From Verrucomicrobiia bacterium Tous-C4TDCM (GTDB lineage: Bacteria > Verrucomicrobiota > Verrucomicrobiia > Verrucomicrobiales > Akkermansiaceae), in contig NEUO01000002.1 of the NCBI GenBank assembly GCA_002304315.1, forward strand, positions 1 through 60,059: a DNA stretch of 60,059 bases. Direction: 5' to 3'. Position 1 is the first letter of the stretch. Each line of letters opens with the position of its first letter. The translations under genes and the position numbers were made by a program. Positions 17,995 to 27,900 of this stretch are shown one piece after another. Under the pieces are notes generated by a model that saw nothing but the letters and a program-made list of their open reading frames with translations, was not told the DNA's origin and did not search any database.

Positions 17995-19257
17995 ATGGAA
18001 TGGAACACCGTCGCACTCCTGATCCTCCTGGCCCTGTTCGCCCTGTGGAAACTCGACTTCATCGCCACGATCCTCAATCTCAAGGCCCTCTCTCCGCAAC
18101 TTCCCCAGGAATTCGCCGATGTCTTCGACGCCGAGCGCTATTCCCAGTCTCAGGCCTACACCCGTGAGTCCGCCCGCTTTGAAATCATCCACTCGACGTT
18201 CTCTCTCACCACCCTGCTGATCTTCTGGACCCTCGGCGGCTTCGGCTGGCTCGACCAGATCGCCCGCGGCCTGATCTCCGGAGATATCCCTGCCGGACTG
18301 GCCTTCCTCGGGCTGCTGTTCGTCGGGCACACCTTGCTTCACCTGCCTTTCTCGATCTATGACACCTTCGTGATCGAGGAGAAGTTCGGCTTTAACAAAA
18401 CCACCCCGAAGACCTTCGTCATCGACCAATTGAAGGGCCTCCTGCTCGCCGCCGTGCTCGGACTACCGCTGCTCGCCGGGCTGCTCTGGATTTTCGGAAA
18501 AGTCCCCCACGCCTGGCTCTGGGCCTGGGGCTTCTTCGTAACGTTCCAACTCTTCCTTACCTGGCTGGCCCCCACTTTGATCCTTCCCCTGTTCAACAAG
18601 TTCACTCCCATGCCCGACAGCCCGCTGCGCCAAGCGATCCACGCCGTCGCCACGAAATGCGGCTTCCCTCTCGGCGAGATCTCGGTGATGGACGGATCCA
18701 AGCGCTCCACCAAGGCCAACGCCTTCTTCACCGGCTTCGGCAAGACCAAGAAAATCGCGCTCTACGACACGCTCGTCGAGGAACAGACCCAGGACGAACT
18801 GGTGGCCGTGCTGGCCCACGAGATCGGGCATTTCAAACTCCGCCACATCGTGCAACGCCTCGCCGTGTCGGTCGTCCAGGCCGGCGCGCTGTTCTTCCTG
18901 CTCGGTCTGGTGATCGACGGCGGTAAATTCTCCCGCGAGCTGTTCGACGCCTTTGGAGTGGAGAAGATTTCCCCGCACGTCGGCTTGGTGCTCTTCGGCC
19001 TCCTGTTCGCACCCGCCAGCCGGCTGTTAGGCATCGCCGCCGCCGCGTGGTCGCGGAAGCACGAGTTCGAGGCCGACGCCTTCGCCGCCCGAGCCACCGG
19101 CAAGCCCGAGTCCCTGGTCACCGCGCTGAAAAAGCTTTCCGCCAAGAACCTCTCCAACCTGACGCCCCATCCCTTCCGCGTCTTCCTCGACTATTCGCAC
19201 CCGCCGGTGCTGACCCGCATCGCCGCGCTGCGGCAGATGGCGGATGGCAGATTGTAG
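17995..19257 (+). CDS. M48 family metallopeptidase (Ste24/CAAX-prenyl-type)
   Basis: Multiple TM segments; HEIGHFKLRHI zinc motif; EFEADAFAA. Confidence 0.92.
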   Translation: MEWNTVALLILLALFALWKLDFIATILNLKALSPQLPQEFADVFDAERYSQSQAYTRESARFEIIHSTFSLTTLLIFWTLGGFGWLDQIARGLISGDIPAGLAFLGLLFVGHTLLHLPFSIYDTFVIEEKFGFNKTTPKTFVIDQLKGLLLAAVLGLPLLAGLLWIFGKVPHAWLWAWGFFVTFQLFLTWLAPTLILPLFNKFTPMPDSPLRQAIHAVATKCGFPLGEISVMDGSKRSTKANAFFTGFGKTKKIALYDTLVEEQTQDELVAVLAHEIGHFKLRHIVQRLAVSVVQAGALFFLLGLVIDGGKFSRELFDAFGVEKISPHVGLVLFGLLFAPASRLLGIAAAAWSRKHEFEADAFAARATGKPESLVTALKKLSAKNLSNLTPHPFRVFLDYSHPPVLTRIAALRQMADGRL

Positions 19258-19414
19258 ATGGGAGATTGTAGATGGGAGATTTCCCGTTGCCGTTCTGCCT
19301 TTCATCTACCATCCACCATCTTCCATCTTCCATCCACCATCTTCCATCCACCATCTTCCATCTTCCATCTTCCATCTTCCATCTTCCATCTACCACCCAC
19401 CATCTACCATCCGC
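19234..19414. repeat. Inverted heptanucleotide arrays: 7 units (19234-19282), 20-nt spacer, 16 units (19303-19414)
   Basis: Left: CAGATGG CGGATGG CAGATTG TAGATGG GAGATTG TAGATGG GAGATTT. Right: CATCTAC CATCCAC CATCTTC x2 CATCCAC CATCTTC CATCCAC CATCTTC x5 CATCTAC CACCCAC CATCTAC CATCCGC. Confidence 0.97.
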
Positions 19415-19419
19415 CTTTC

Positions 19420-20436
19420 ATGTACTCCGCCGACCCCACCCGCTACGACGCCCGCATGCCCTACCGCCGCTGCGGCGATTCCGGCCTGCTTCTTCCTGAA
19501 ATCTCCCTCGGCTGCTGGCATAACTTCGGCCACGTCGACGACCAGCACGAGGCGCGTGCGATCCTCCGCCGTGCCTTCGACCGCGGGATCACCCATTTCG
19601 ATCTCGCCAACAACTACGGCCCGCCGGCCGGCAGTGCTGAGGTCAACGTCGGCCGCTTCCTCGCGGAAGACTTCGCCGCCCACCGTGACGAGTTGATCAT
19701 TTCCTCCAAAGCCGGCCACGACATGTGGGCGGGACCCTATGGCGAATGGGGCTCGCGCAAGCATGTCCTCGCCTCGCTCGACCAATCACTCAAGCGCCTG
19801 CGCCTCGACTACGTGGACATCTTCTACTCCCACCGGCCCGACCAGGACACGAGGCTGGAGGAAACCATGTCCGCCCTCGCCACCGCGGTGAACTCCGGCC
19901 GTGCGCTCTACGTCGGCCTCTCGAAATACCCGCCGAAGATGCTCAAGCAAGCCGTGAAGATCCTCAAGGACATGGGGATCCGCTGCCTGATCTATCAGCC
20001 TCCTTACTCCATCCTCAACCGCTGGCCGGAAGCTGAAGGCATCCACGACTGGCTTGAGGAAAAGGGCATCGGCTCCATCGTCTTCAGCCCGCTCGCCCAG
20101 GGCATGCTCACCGGCAAATACGTCGATGGCATCCCCGACGGCTCCCGCGCCGCCCGCAGCGAGGGCTTCCTTCAAGCCTCGCAAGTCGAAGCCCACCTCG
20201 AGAAAATCCGCGCCCTCCACCAGCTCGCCGGCGAGCGAGGTCTCAGCCTCCAACACCTCGCGCTCCGCTGGGTGCTCGACCAGCGTGCCGTGACCTCCGC
20301 CATCGTCGGCGCCCGCACCGTGGCCCAGCTCGACGACTCGCTCGCCGCCCTTCAAGCCCCGTCGCTCGACGAGGAGTTGCTGGATATCATCGATGCAATT
20401 TCACCCGCGGTGAAAAGCGACGATGCGGAGGCTTGA
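19420..20436 (+). CDS. Aldo/keto reductase (YghZ / L-glyceraldehyde-3-phosphate reductase-like)
   Basis: MYSADPTRYDARMPYRRCGDSGLLLPEISLGCWHNFG; FDLANNYGPPAGSAE; ATG directly after the heptamer array. Confidence 0.92.
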   Translation: MYSADPTRYDARMPYRRCGDSGLLLPEISLGCWHNFGHVDDQHEARAILRRAFDRGITHFDLANNYGPPAGSAEVNVGRFLAEDFAAHRDELIISSKAGHDMWAGPYGEWGSRKHVLASLDQSLKRLRLDYVDIFYSHRPDQDTRLEETMSALATAVNSGRALYVGLSKYPPKMLKQAVKILKDMGIRCLIYQPPYSILNRWPEAEGIHDWLEEKGIGSIVFSPLAQGMLTGKYVDGIPDGSRAARSEGFLQASQVEAHLEKIRALHQLAGERGLSLQHLALRWVLDQRAVTSAIVGARTVAQLDDSLAALQAPSLDEELLDIIDAISPAVKSDDAEA

Positions 20437-20439
20437 ACC

Positions 20440-20811
20440 ATGGAATCGCCCTACCTTCCCCCAGCCTCCCCCGAAACCCCGGATCCGGACCGGGCGAGGA
20501 AACGGCGTTTTTGGAAGAGGATGATCTGGGCCGCGGCGATCGGCCTGTTGCTCCCCCCGGTAATTGGAGTCGCAGGAACCGTCATCGGCATGCTACGTGC
20601 ATTCTCCGAATTGGCGGCGACCGGCGGCGCCGATCCCGAGCAACTCGCCAAGCCGATTGCCACCTCGCTCATCGCCACCCTTTTCGGCCTGCTGTTTTGC
20701 GTCCCCAGCGGGATCGTCCTGATCCTCTCGATCATTCGCTTCCGCGCCTGCGCCCCATTAGCCGCAAAGGAACGACCCACGGATTCCAAGCCACCGATCA
20801 CTTCCCCGTGA
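20440..20811 (+). CDS. Minimal MotA/TolQ/ExbB-like membrane protein (123 aa)
   Basis: GVAGTVIGMLRAFSELAATGGADPEQLAKPIATSLIATLFGLLFCVPSGIVL matches the conserved core of the proton-channel family. Confidence 0.6.
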   Translation: MESPYLPPASPETPDPDRARKRRFWKRMIWAAAIGLLLPPVIGVAGTVIGMLRAFSELAATGGADPEQLAKPIATSLIATLFGLLFCVPSGIVLILSIIRFRACAPLAAKERPTDSKPPITSP

Positions 20812-21397
20812 ACCAGTATCCGCGGAGGTAAAAGACCTCCCGCGCCAGGAAGCTCACCTTCGCCCCCAAGGAACGATAGCGCGAAGTCGGCGTCGGCGAG
20901 GTCACCGCTTCAATCCCGAGGCCCGCCGCCATCGATGCGGCGCGCTTGAGGTGCAAGGGATCGCTCACGATCACCGCCGTCCGCAAGCCCTTCGCCCCCA
21001 TCACCCGCTTCGCCTCCTGTAGATTCTGCCCGGTTGTCCGGGAAACGTCTTCCGTCAGGATCGCGGCCGCCGGCACCCCGGCCGCCAGCGCATAAGTCCG
21101 CGCCACCGCACTCTCGGATTTGTCCGCCGCAGTGACCCGCCCGCCGGTGAAGAGAAGATACTCCACCGTGCCGGAGCGATGCAGGCCGATTGCATGATTG
21201 ATCCGCTCCGCGAAGACCGGCGACGGCTTGTTTCCGTAAGCCGCCGCGCCTAACACGATCGCGCAGTCCGACGGCTTCGCGCGGTCTTGCCCGCCAAACA
21301 CCGAGATCCAGACCGCCACCGCGGCAAGCCAGATTCCCACCGCGAGGAGCGCAATCCCGACCCTCTTCCGCCAGCGGCGGATCCATCGCTGTTTCAC
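20798..21397 (-). CDS. YdcF/SanA-like DUF218 membrane protein
   Basis: SDCAIVLGAAAYGNKPSPVFAERINHAI...LFTGG...SRTTGQNLQEAKRVM...VSDPLHLKRA; GTG start at 21397 overlaps the upstream stop (GTGA). Confidence 0.85.
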   Translation of the reverse strand: MKQRWIRRWRKRVGIALLAVGIWLAAVAVWISVFGGQDRAKPSDCAIVLGAAAYGNKPSPVFAERINHAIGLHRSGTVEYLLFTGGRVTAADKSESAVARTYALAAGVPAAAILTEDVSRTTGQNLQEAKRVMGAKGLRTAVIVSDPLHLKRAASMAAGLGIEAVTSPTPTSRYRSLGAKVSFLAREVFYLRGYWFTGK

Positions 21398-22050
21398 TCC
21401 TTCAGCCACAACTTCTTCGCGGAGTAATCCAGCACCGCCGCGTGGTCCACGAAAAATTGTCCGCCGACCACGCCATCGATCTGCTCCAGCACGTTCTTCG
21501 GGAAATGCTCGAGGGTGAGCACATAGCACTCCGGCGGCGCGAAGCTCTTGCTCTCGTTGCCGAATGTCTTCGGCTGCACCGTCCCGATCACCGCGTTCCC
21601 GCCCGCCGGGCCTTGCGCCGGGACCGCCTTCATCGTGAGTTCGAATTTCTCCAGCGACGCCTGCTTGATCAGCGGAATGGATGCCCCGTTATCCACCAGG
21701 AACTTCCCCTGCTTGCCGTTGATGGAAGCCACCACGAACATCTCGTTGGTCCCGGATTCGATGGTCAGCGCGAAATAGCCCTTGGCCGCCAGCACATCGC
21801 CCAGATCCACTCCCTTCAGCCGTTCCGCCTTCGCCGCCGGATCCTCCCAGGTCTTGACGAAAAGCTGGTCGCCGCTCGACAGCGAGTTGATCGCCACCTT
21901 CACGGTCTTGCCGTCCTTCAGCTTCAACTCCACTAGGGTATCGGTCCGGGACACGATCTCGGCATCGATCTTCTTGCCGTTCTTGCCGGTGAACTCGCGT
22001 GCCGGGAGCAAGCCGGTCAGCAATACCATCAGGAGCAGGACACTCTTCAT
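21394..22050 (-). CDS. Retropepsin-like aspartic protease with N-terminal SHD1/SLA1-like segment
   Basis: Signal peptide; REFTGKNGKKIDAEIVSRTDTLVELKLKDGKTVKVAINSLSSGDQ; INGKQGKFLVDNGASIPLI. Confidence 0.7.
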   Translation of the reverse strand: MKSVLLLMVLLTGLLPAREFTGKNGKKIDAEIVSRTDTLVELKLKDGKTVKVAINSLSSGDQLFVKTWEDPAAKAERLKGVDLGDVLAAKGYFALTIESGTNEMFVVASINGKQGKFLVDNGASIPLIKQASLEKFELTMKAVPAQGPAGGNAVIGTVQPKTFGNESKSFAPPECYVLTLEHFPKNVLEQIDGVVGGQFFVDHAAVLDYSAKKLWLKE

Positions 22051-22161
22051 GGATCGGAATAGCGACAGGGAAGACCCGGCTTGTCAACGCCCCGAGCCCC
22101 ATCCTCTCGGAGAATCCACAACTTCCGCGTTGCGGATCCGGGCACCGGGCCTAGCATCTTC

Positions 22162-24858
22162 ATGATGTGCCGGATCCCCCTCCCGTCGCTGCCACTGCTC
22201 TTCCTCGCCGCAAGTGCCTTGGCCGCGCCCCTTCGCCAGCCGAATCCCGCGCTGAATGTCCCCCCGTCGCCGCCGCCGACGAACTACTCTTTGGTGGACG
22301 CCTTTCCGGGCCTGAACTTCGACGCGCCAACTTGCCTCGCCTCGCCACCCGCGCCGAGCACTCAGCTCTTCGTTTGCGAGAAGGGCGGAAAGATCTGGGT
22401 CGTTCCCGATGTCACGGCGGCAACACCCACCAAGCTGCTCTTTATGGATGTCGCCGAATTGGTGAACGCGCGCAGCGGAGTCGAGCGCTTCCGCACTGTC
22501 GGCGAAGCCGGCCTGCTCGGGCTGGCGTTCCATCCCGACTACGCGAGCAACCGGCGCTTCTTCGTCTTCTACACACCGGGCCTCGGCACCGGCTCCACCC
22601 CGCCGCTGCACCAGCGGCTCTCGCGTTTCATCCGGCATCCTTCGAATCCAAACGCCGCGGACACCACCAGCGAGACCGTCTTCCTGGAGATGCGCGACCA
22701 GCAGGACAACCATCAAGGTGGCGATATCCACTTCGGCCCCGACGGCTATCTCTACGTCAGCTTTGGCGATGAAGGCGGCCAGAACGACGCGCGGTTCAAT
22801 GCCCAGCGCATTGATAAGGATTTCTACTCGGGCATCCTCCGCATCGACGTGGACAAGAAGCCTGGCAACCTCGAACCGAGCGCCCATCCGAACCCCGCGG
22901 AAGACCCGGTCAGTTCTCCCGTGGACGCCGTGAAGCGCGATGCCGGTATCGCCCGTTATTCCATCCCCTCGGACAATCCTTTCGTCGGCGCCACCACCTT
23001 CAACGGCCAGCCGGTAAGCGTGAACCACGTCCGGACGGAGTTCTGGGCCGTCGGCATGAGGAACCCGTGGCGGATGTCCTTCGACGGGCCGGACCTTTGG
23101 GTTGGCGACGTGGGCGGCTCCAAGCGGGAGGAAATCAACAAGGTCACCGCAAGCGGAAACTACGGCTGGATTTATCGGGAGGGAGCTAGCGAAGGTCCGT
23201 GGGATTCCAGCAGCCCGTCGCACGATCCTCAGCCTCCGGGCTTCACCTCCATCGCGCCGGTCTACCACTACGCTCGCGGCAGCGGCACGCTTCAAGGCGA
23301 CTCCGTGACCGGCGGCGTGGTCTATCGTGGCACGGCCATAAGCGCGCTGGTGGGAAGGTATCTCTTCGCCGACTACGTTTCGGGGAACGTCTGGTCGATG
23401 AATACCGACGGCACGAATGTCGCCCGCATCACCGGCCAAGGCGGGATCTCGGCATTCGGCAAGAACCCCGCGAATCAGGACGTGCTCCTCGCCGACTACA
23501 ATGATGACAAGATCCTCCGCCTGACCTCGAGCGAGCCCGCGGGCTCGTTCCCCGACGCCCTGTCTGAAACCGGGCTCTTCTCGGATCTCGCCGCGCTCAC
23601 CCCAGCTCCCGGCCTCGTCCCTTACTCGGTGAACCTGCCCTTTTGGAGCGACCACGCAATCAAACGCCGCTGGTTCACGTTGCCGGATCCACTCGCCACC
23701 TTCACGTGGTCGAAAGATGATCCTTGGACCCTGCCGGCCGGCACCGTCTGGGTGAAGCATTTCGACATGGAGATGCAGCGCGGAGTCGCGGCCAGCAAAA
23801 AGCGGATCGAGACCCGTCTGCTGGTCAAGAACGCCAGCGGAGCTTACGGCGTCAGCTACCGATGGAACGCGGCGGGAACCGAGGCCACTCTAGTCGCCGA
23901 CGAAGGCGTGGATCTCTCTTTGGCGATCACGGAAAACGGAACTCCCGTGCCGCAGACATGGCGCATCCCAAGTCGCGCCGAGTGCATGATCTGTCACACC
24001 CCGCAAGCCGGCCACGCGCTGTCATTCAACACCCGCCAGCTCAATCTCTCCGGCGGAATCCCCGGCCACACCGGCAACCAATTGACGACGCTCTTCAACG
24101 AGGGCTACTTCTCGACCAACCCCGGCTCGCCCCATTTTCTCCCGCGGCATCTCAAGCCGGGCGAGAGCGACTACTCGACGGAAGCGCGTGTCCGCTCCTA
24201 TCTCGCGGTGAACTGCGCCTATTGCCATCAAGCGGGCGGCACCGCACTCGGCCAATGGGACGGAAGTTCCCATCTCGCCCTTGAGCAAACCGGCCTTGTA
24301 AACGGCACTGCCACCCAGAACGGCGGCAACCCCGGCAATAAGCTCATTGTCCCCGGGGTCACGATGCAGTCCATCGTCCTCCACCGGGTCGCCGCGACCG
24401 CCGGCTTCACCCGCATGCCGCCGCTCGGCAGCAACGTCATCGACAACGCCAACGTCGCCCTCCTCACCCAATGGATCAACGGCGAACTCGCCACCCGCCA
24501 GACCTACGACGCGTGGCGGACAGAGAACTTCGAGCCCGACCTCGACCCCGCCGGCGCACCGGAAGCCGATGCCGACGGTGATGGGGTGACGAACCGCAAC
24601 GAGTTCCTCGCCGGCACCGGTCCCCGCGACGGTTCCAGCGCTTTCAGGCCGACGCTCTCCTCCACCGCTCCTTCGCTCCGCTTCAGCCTCCCCGCGAACC
24701 GCTCTTTCCGCATCGAAGTGTCCAGCAACCTCGATACTTGGGCCCCTTGGGACATCCCCCAAAATCAAGGTCTCCCGGTCGCCGGGGGGCTGGTCGAAAT
24801 CACCTTCCCCCTCACCGATCCACAGCGCTTCTTCCGCGTGGAACTGAGCGAGAATTAA
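22162..24858 (+). CDS. PQQ-type sugar dehydrogenase fused to diheme c-type cytochrome domain
   Basis: Beta-propeller motifs (GLLGLAFHPDYASNRRFFVFYT; GGDIHFGPDGYLYVSFGDEG; MRNPWRMSFD); CXXCH at CMICH and CAYCH. Confidence 0.88.
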   Translation: MMCRIPLPSLPLLFLAASALAAPLRQPNPALNVPPSPPPTNYSLVDAFPGLNFDAPTCLASPPAPSTQLFVCEKGGKIWVVPDVTAATPTKLLFMDVAELVNARSGVERFRTVGEAGLLGLAFHPDYASNRRFFVFYTPGLGTGSTPPLHQRLSRFIRHPSNPNAADTTSETVFLEMRDQQDNHQGGDIHFGPDGYLYVSFGDEGGQNDARFNAQRIDKDFYSGILRIDVDKKPGNLEPSAHPNPAEDPVSSPVDAVKRDAGIARYSIPSDNPFVGATTFNGQPVSVNHVRTEFWAVGMRNPWRMSFDGPDLWVGDVGGSKREEINKVTASGNYGWIYREGASEGPWDSSSPSHDPQPPGFTSIAPVYHYARGSGTLQGDSVTGGVVYRGTAISALVGRYLFADYVSGNVWSMNTDGTNVARITGQGGISAFGKNPANQDVLLADYNDDKILRLTSSEPAGSFPDALSETGLFSDLAALTPAPGLVPYSVNLPFWSDHAIKRRWFTLPDPLATFTWSKDDPWTLPAGTVWVKHFDMEMQRGVAASKKRIETRLLVKNASGAYGVSYRWNAAGTEATLVADEGVDLSLAITENGTPVPQTWRIPSRAECMICHTPQAGHALSFNTRQLNLSGGIPGHTGNQLTTLFNEGYFSTNPGSPHFLPRHLKPGESDYSTEARVRSYLAVNCAYCHQAGGTALGQWDGSSHLALEQTGLVNGTATQNGGNPGNKLIVPGVTMQSIVLHRVAATAGFTRMPPLGSNVIDNANVALLTQWINGELATRQTYDAWRTENFEPDLDPAGAPEADADGDGVTNRNEFLAGTGPRDGSSAFRPTLSSTAPSLRFSLPANRSFRIEVSSNLDTWAPWDIPQNQGLPVAGGLVEITFPLTDPQRFFRVELSEN

Positions 24859-24955
24859 TGATTTCGCGTCGGCTGCGGTTTTGCGCGGCGTCGGCGAGCA
24901 AGATGTAACCCCAATCATTTTGCCTTTCCGTAGATTCGGCCTAGCGTCCCCGCCG

Positions 24956-27900
24956 ATGTTCCGTCCGCTGGTGATTTCCGTTGCCCTGTTCGCCGCCGCC
25001 GAGGCGCAGACGTTGACGCATCGCTGGAACTTCAATTCCACCGGTTCGACACCCAACGGCACCATCCTCGCCGACACCATCGCCGCCGCCCCTTGCACCG
25101 TCGTCGGGGTCGGAGCCACCCGCAATGGAAGCGCGCTGACCCTTCCCGGGACAACCAATGGCAACTTCGCCGCCACGGCCATCTCGGCCTACCTCGATCT
25201 CCCGAATGGCATCGTTTCCTCCAAGACCGACCTCACCGTCGAGATCTGGGCCACCGTGGTCTCGTCCAGAAACTGGCAACGGCTTTTCGACTTCGGCCGC
25301 ATGGGCACCGCCGGCACCGGCGAGATCCTGAACAATGCCGCCGCCCCCGGAGCCGGCACGGCCTCGAGCGACGACCTGATGCTCTGCGTTTCCCGCGACA
25401 ACAACCTCGCCACCCAACGCCTCGCCGCCCGACTCAATGGTGCCGGAGAGATTCAGAACGACAGTAGCCTCACCATCATCTCAGGCACCCGTTACCATTT
25501 CGTTGCCACCTTCCGCGCCGGCATCGGTGCCAACCCGGCCACCGGCGGGCGCTTCACCTGGTATCGCGATGGCGTCGAGGTCGGCTTCCTCGACACCAAC
25601 TTCCGCCTCAATCAGATCGAAGACGTTAACAACTGGCTCGGCCGCTCGCAGTTCAGCAACGACACCAACGCCAACATCGCCTACGATGAAGTCCGCGTCT
25701 ATTCGGGTGCCCTGTCCCCCGCTGACATCGCAGCCAGTGGCATCGCCGGCCCGAACGCCGTACTGATTCCGGTTACCGCCGCCGACAGAATCACCCTCGG
25801 CACCGGCACCAAGGCCGGCATCCCCGTGCTCGCCAACGACTCCGGCCAAGCTCTGCCATCCACCATGGAAATCACCACACCTCCCGCCAACGGAACGGCC
25901 AGCGTGACGCCCGACGGCCGCATCCTCTACACCCACACCCTTCTCACGACGAGTTTCGACTCCCTCTCCTACCGCGTCCGCGGCGGCAGCGGGCTCTCGA
26001 ACATTTCCACCGTCGCCATCACCGTCCTCAACTCACTTAAAGTCCCCAGCCCCCTTCTCAACGTCCCCGCCGCCCCACCTCCGACCGCCTACTCGCTGGT
26101 CAACGCCCTCGGCACCCTCACCTTCAACGAACCGATCTGCCTGGCCACCCCGCCCGGCGAGACCCAACGGCTCTTCGTCTGCGGAAAGTCCGGTGTCATC
26201 CATGTCGTGCCCGATGTCACCGCCGCGACGCCGACCTCCAGCGTCTTCTTCGACCCCGCCGCCACGGTCAATGCGCGGTCCGCCGAGGACTTCGTGCCCG
26301 ACCCCTTCGGCGAGTCCGGCCTGCTGAGCCTTGCCTTCCACCCGGCCTACGCCACCAACCGGCAGTTCTACGTTTTCTACACCGTCAGCAAGACCAGCGG
26401 CGGGAACTTCCAGCGCGTCAGCCGCTTCACCGCACAAGCCGGCAACCCGAACGTCGCGGACCCCGCTTCCGAACAAATCCTCATCGACCAACGCGACGAT
26501 GCCTCCAACCACAACGGCGGCGACCTGCACTTCGGGCCCGATGGCTATCTCTACATCTCCGTCGGCGACGAGGGGAATGCCGACGACGCCCTCAACAACA
26601 GCCAGACCATCAACAAGGACCTCTTTTCCGGCATCCTCCGCATTGATGTCGACAAGAAGCCAGGGAACATCGAGCCGACCAACCACGCCGCGGTCCCCAA
26701 GATCTCGGGCAGCGCCCGGTTCTCGATCCCGCTCGACAATCCCTTCGTCCACACCTCCCTCGGCGGCACCTGGAACGGCACCTACAATGGGTCCAATGCC
26801 AACCAGACCACCGTCCGCCGCGAGTTCTGGGCGACCGGCCTGCGGAACCCGTGGCGCATGAGCTTCGACCCCGCCACCGGCGCGCTTTGGTGCGCCGATG
26901 TCGGCCAGAACGCCTACGAGGAAGTCGACATTATCACCCGCGGCGGGAACTACGGCTGGGCCTTCCGCGAAGCCGCTCACAACGGCGCGAAAAGCGCTTC
27001 CGCCCCGGCCATGTTCGACACGCTCTACCACGTCCCCCCCGTCCACGAGTATCCGCGCGGCGACGGCTATTCCATCACCGGCGGCCAGGTTTACCGCGGC
27101 ACCCGCATCGGCGCGCTGGCCGGAAAGTATGTCTTCGGCGACTACGGCACCGGTAATATCTGGTCGATCAATCTCGACGGCAGCAGCCGCCAGCGCCTCC
27201 TCGGCGAAGCCGGCATCGCGGCATTCGGCATCGATCCCTCGAACCAGGACCTGCTGCTCGCGGATATCAGCGACGGCATTGTCCGCCGCCTCGTGTCCAC
27301 CACCAATCCCGGCACCTTCCCGACCACCCTCTCCGCGACCGGACTCTTCGCCGACCTGAGCGATCTTTCGCCCTCACCCGGCCTCGTCCCCTATCAAGTG
27401 AACCTGGCCTTCTGGAGCGACCACGCCATCAAGTCCCGCTGGTTCGTCGTTCCGAACGGCACCTCGCAATTCACCTGGTCTAAGGAAAACCCCTGGACAC
27501 TCCCCACCGGCACCATCTGGGTGAAGCACTTCGACATGGAGCTGCAGCGCGGCGTCCCGGGCAGCAAAAAGCGCATCGAGACCCGCCTGCTGGTCAAAAA
27601 TGCCGGCGGAGCCTACGGGGTCAGCTACCGATGGAACGACGCCGGCACCGAGGCCACGCTGGTCGAAGACGGCGGCGTGAATTTCCCCCTCGCCATCACC
27701 GAAGGCGGCACCCCCGTCCCGCAAACCTGGCGCATCCCCAGCCGCGCCGAGTGCATGGTCTGCCACACCCCGCAGGCCGGCCACGCGCTGTCCTTCAACA
27801 CCCGCCAGCTCAACCTCGCCGGCAGCATGAACGGCTTCGGCGGCAACCAGCTCTCCACCCTCTTCAGCCAGGGCTTCTTCTCGAACAATCCCGGCTCGCC

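Noticed and set aside
19303-19414. Possible CRISPR-like array or a coding repeat of the aldo/keto reductase
   Set aside because: Units are contiguous heptamers with no spacers, and the reductase family start fits the ATG at 19420 after the array.
22084-23760. 558-aa minus-strand ORF antisense to the PQQ dehydrogenase gene
   Set aside because: Shadow ORF; CXXCH and propeller motifs are on the plus strand.
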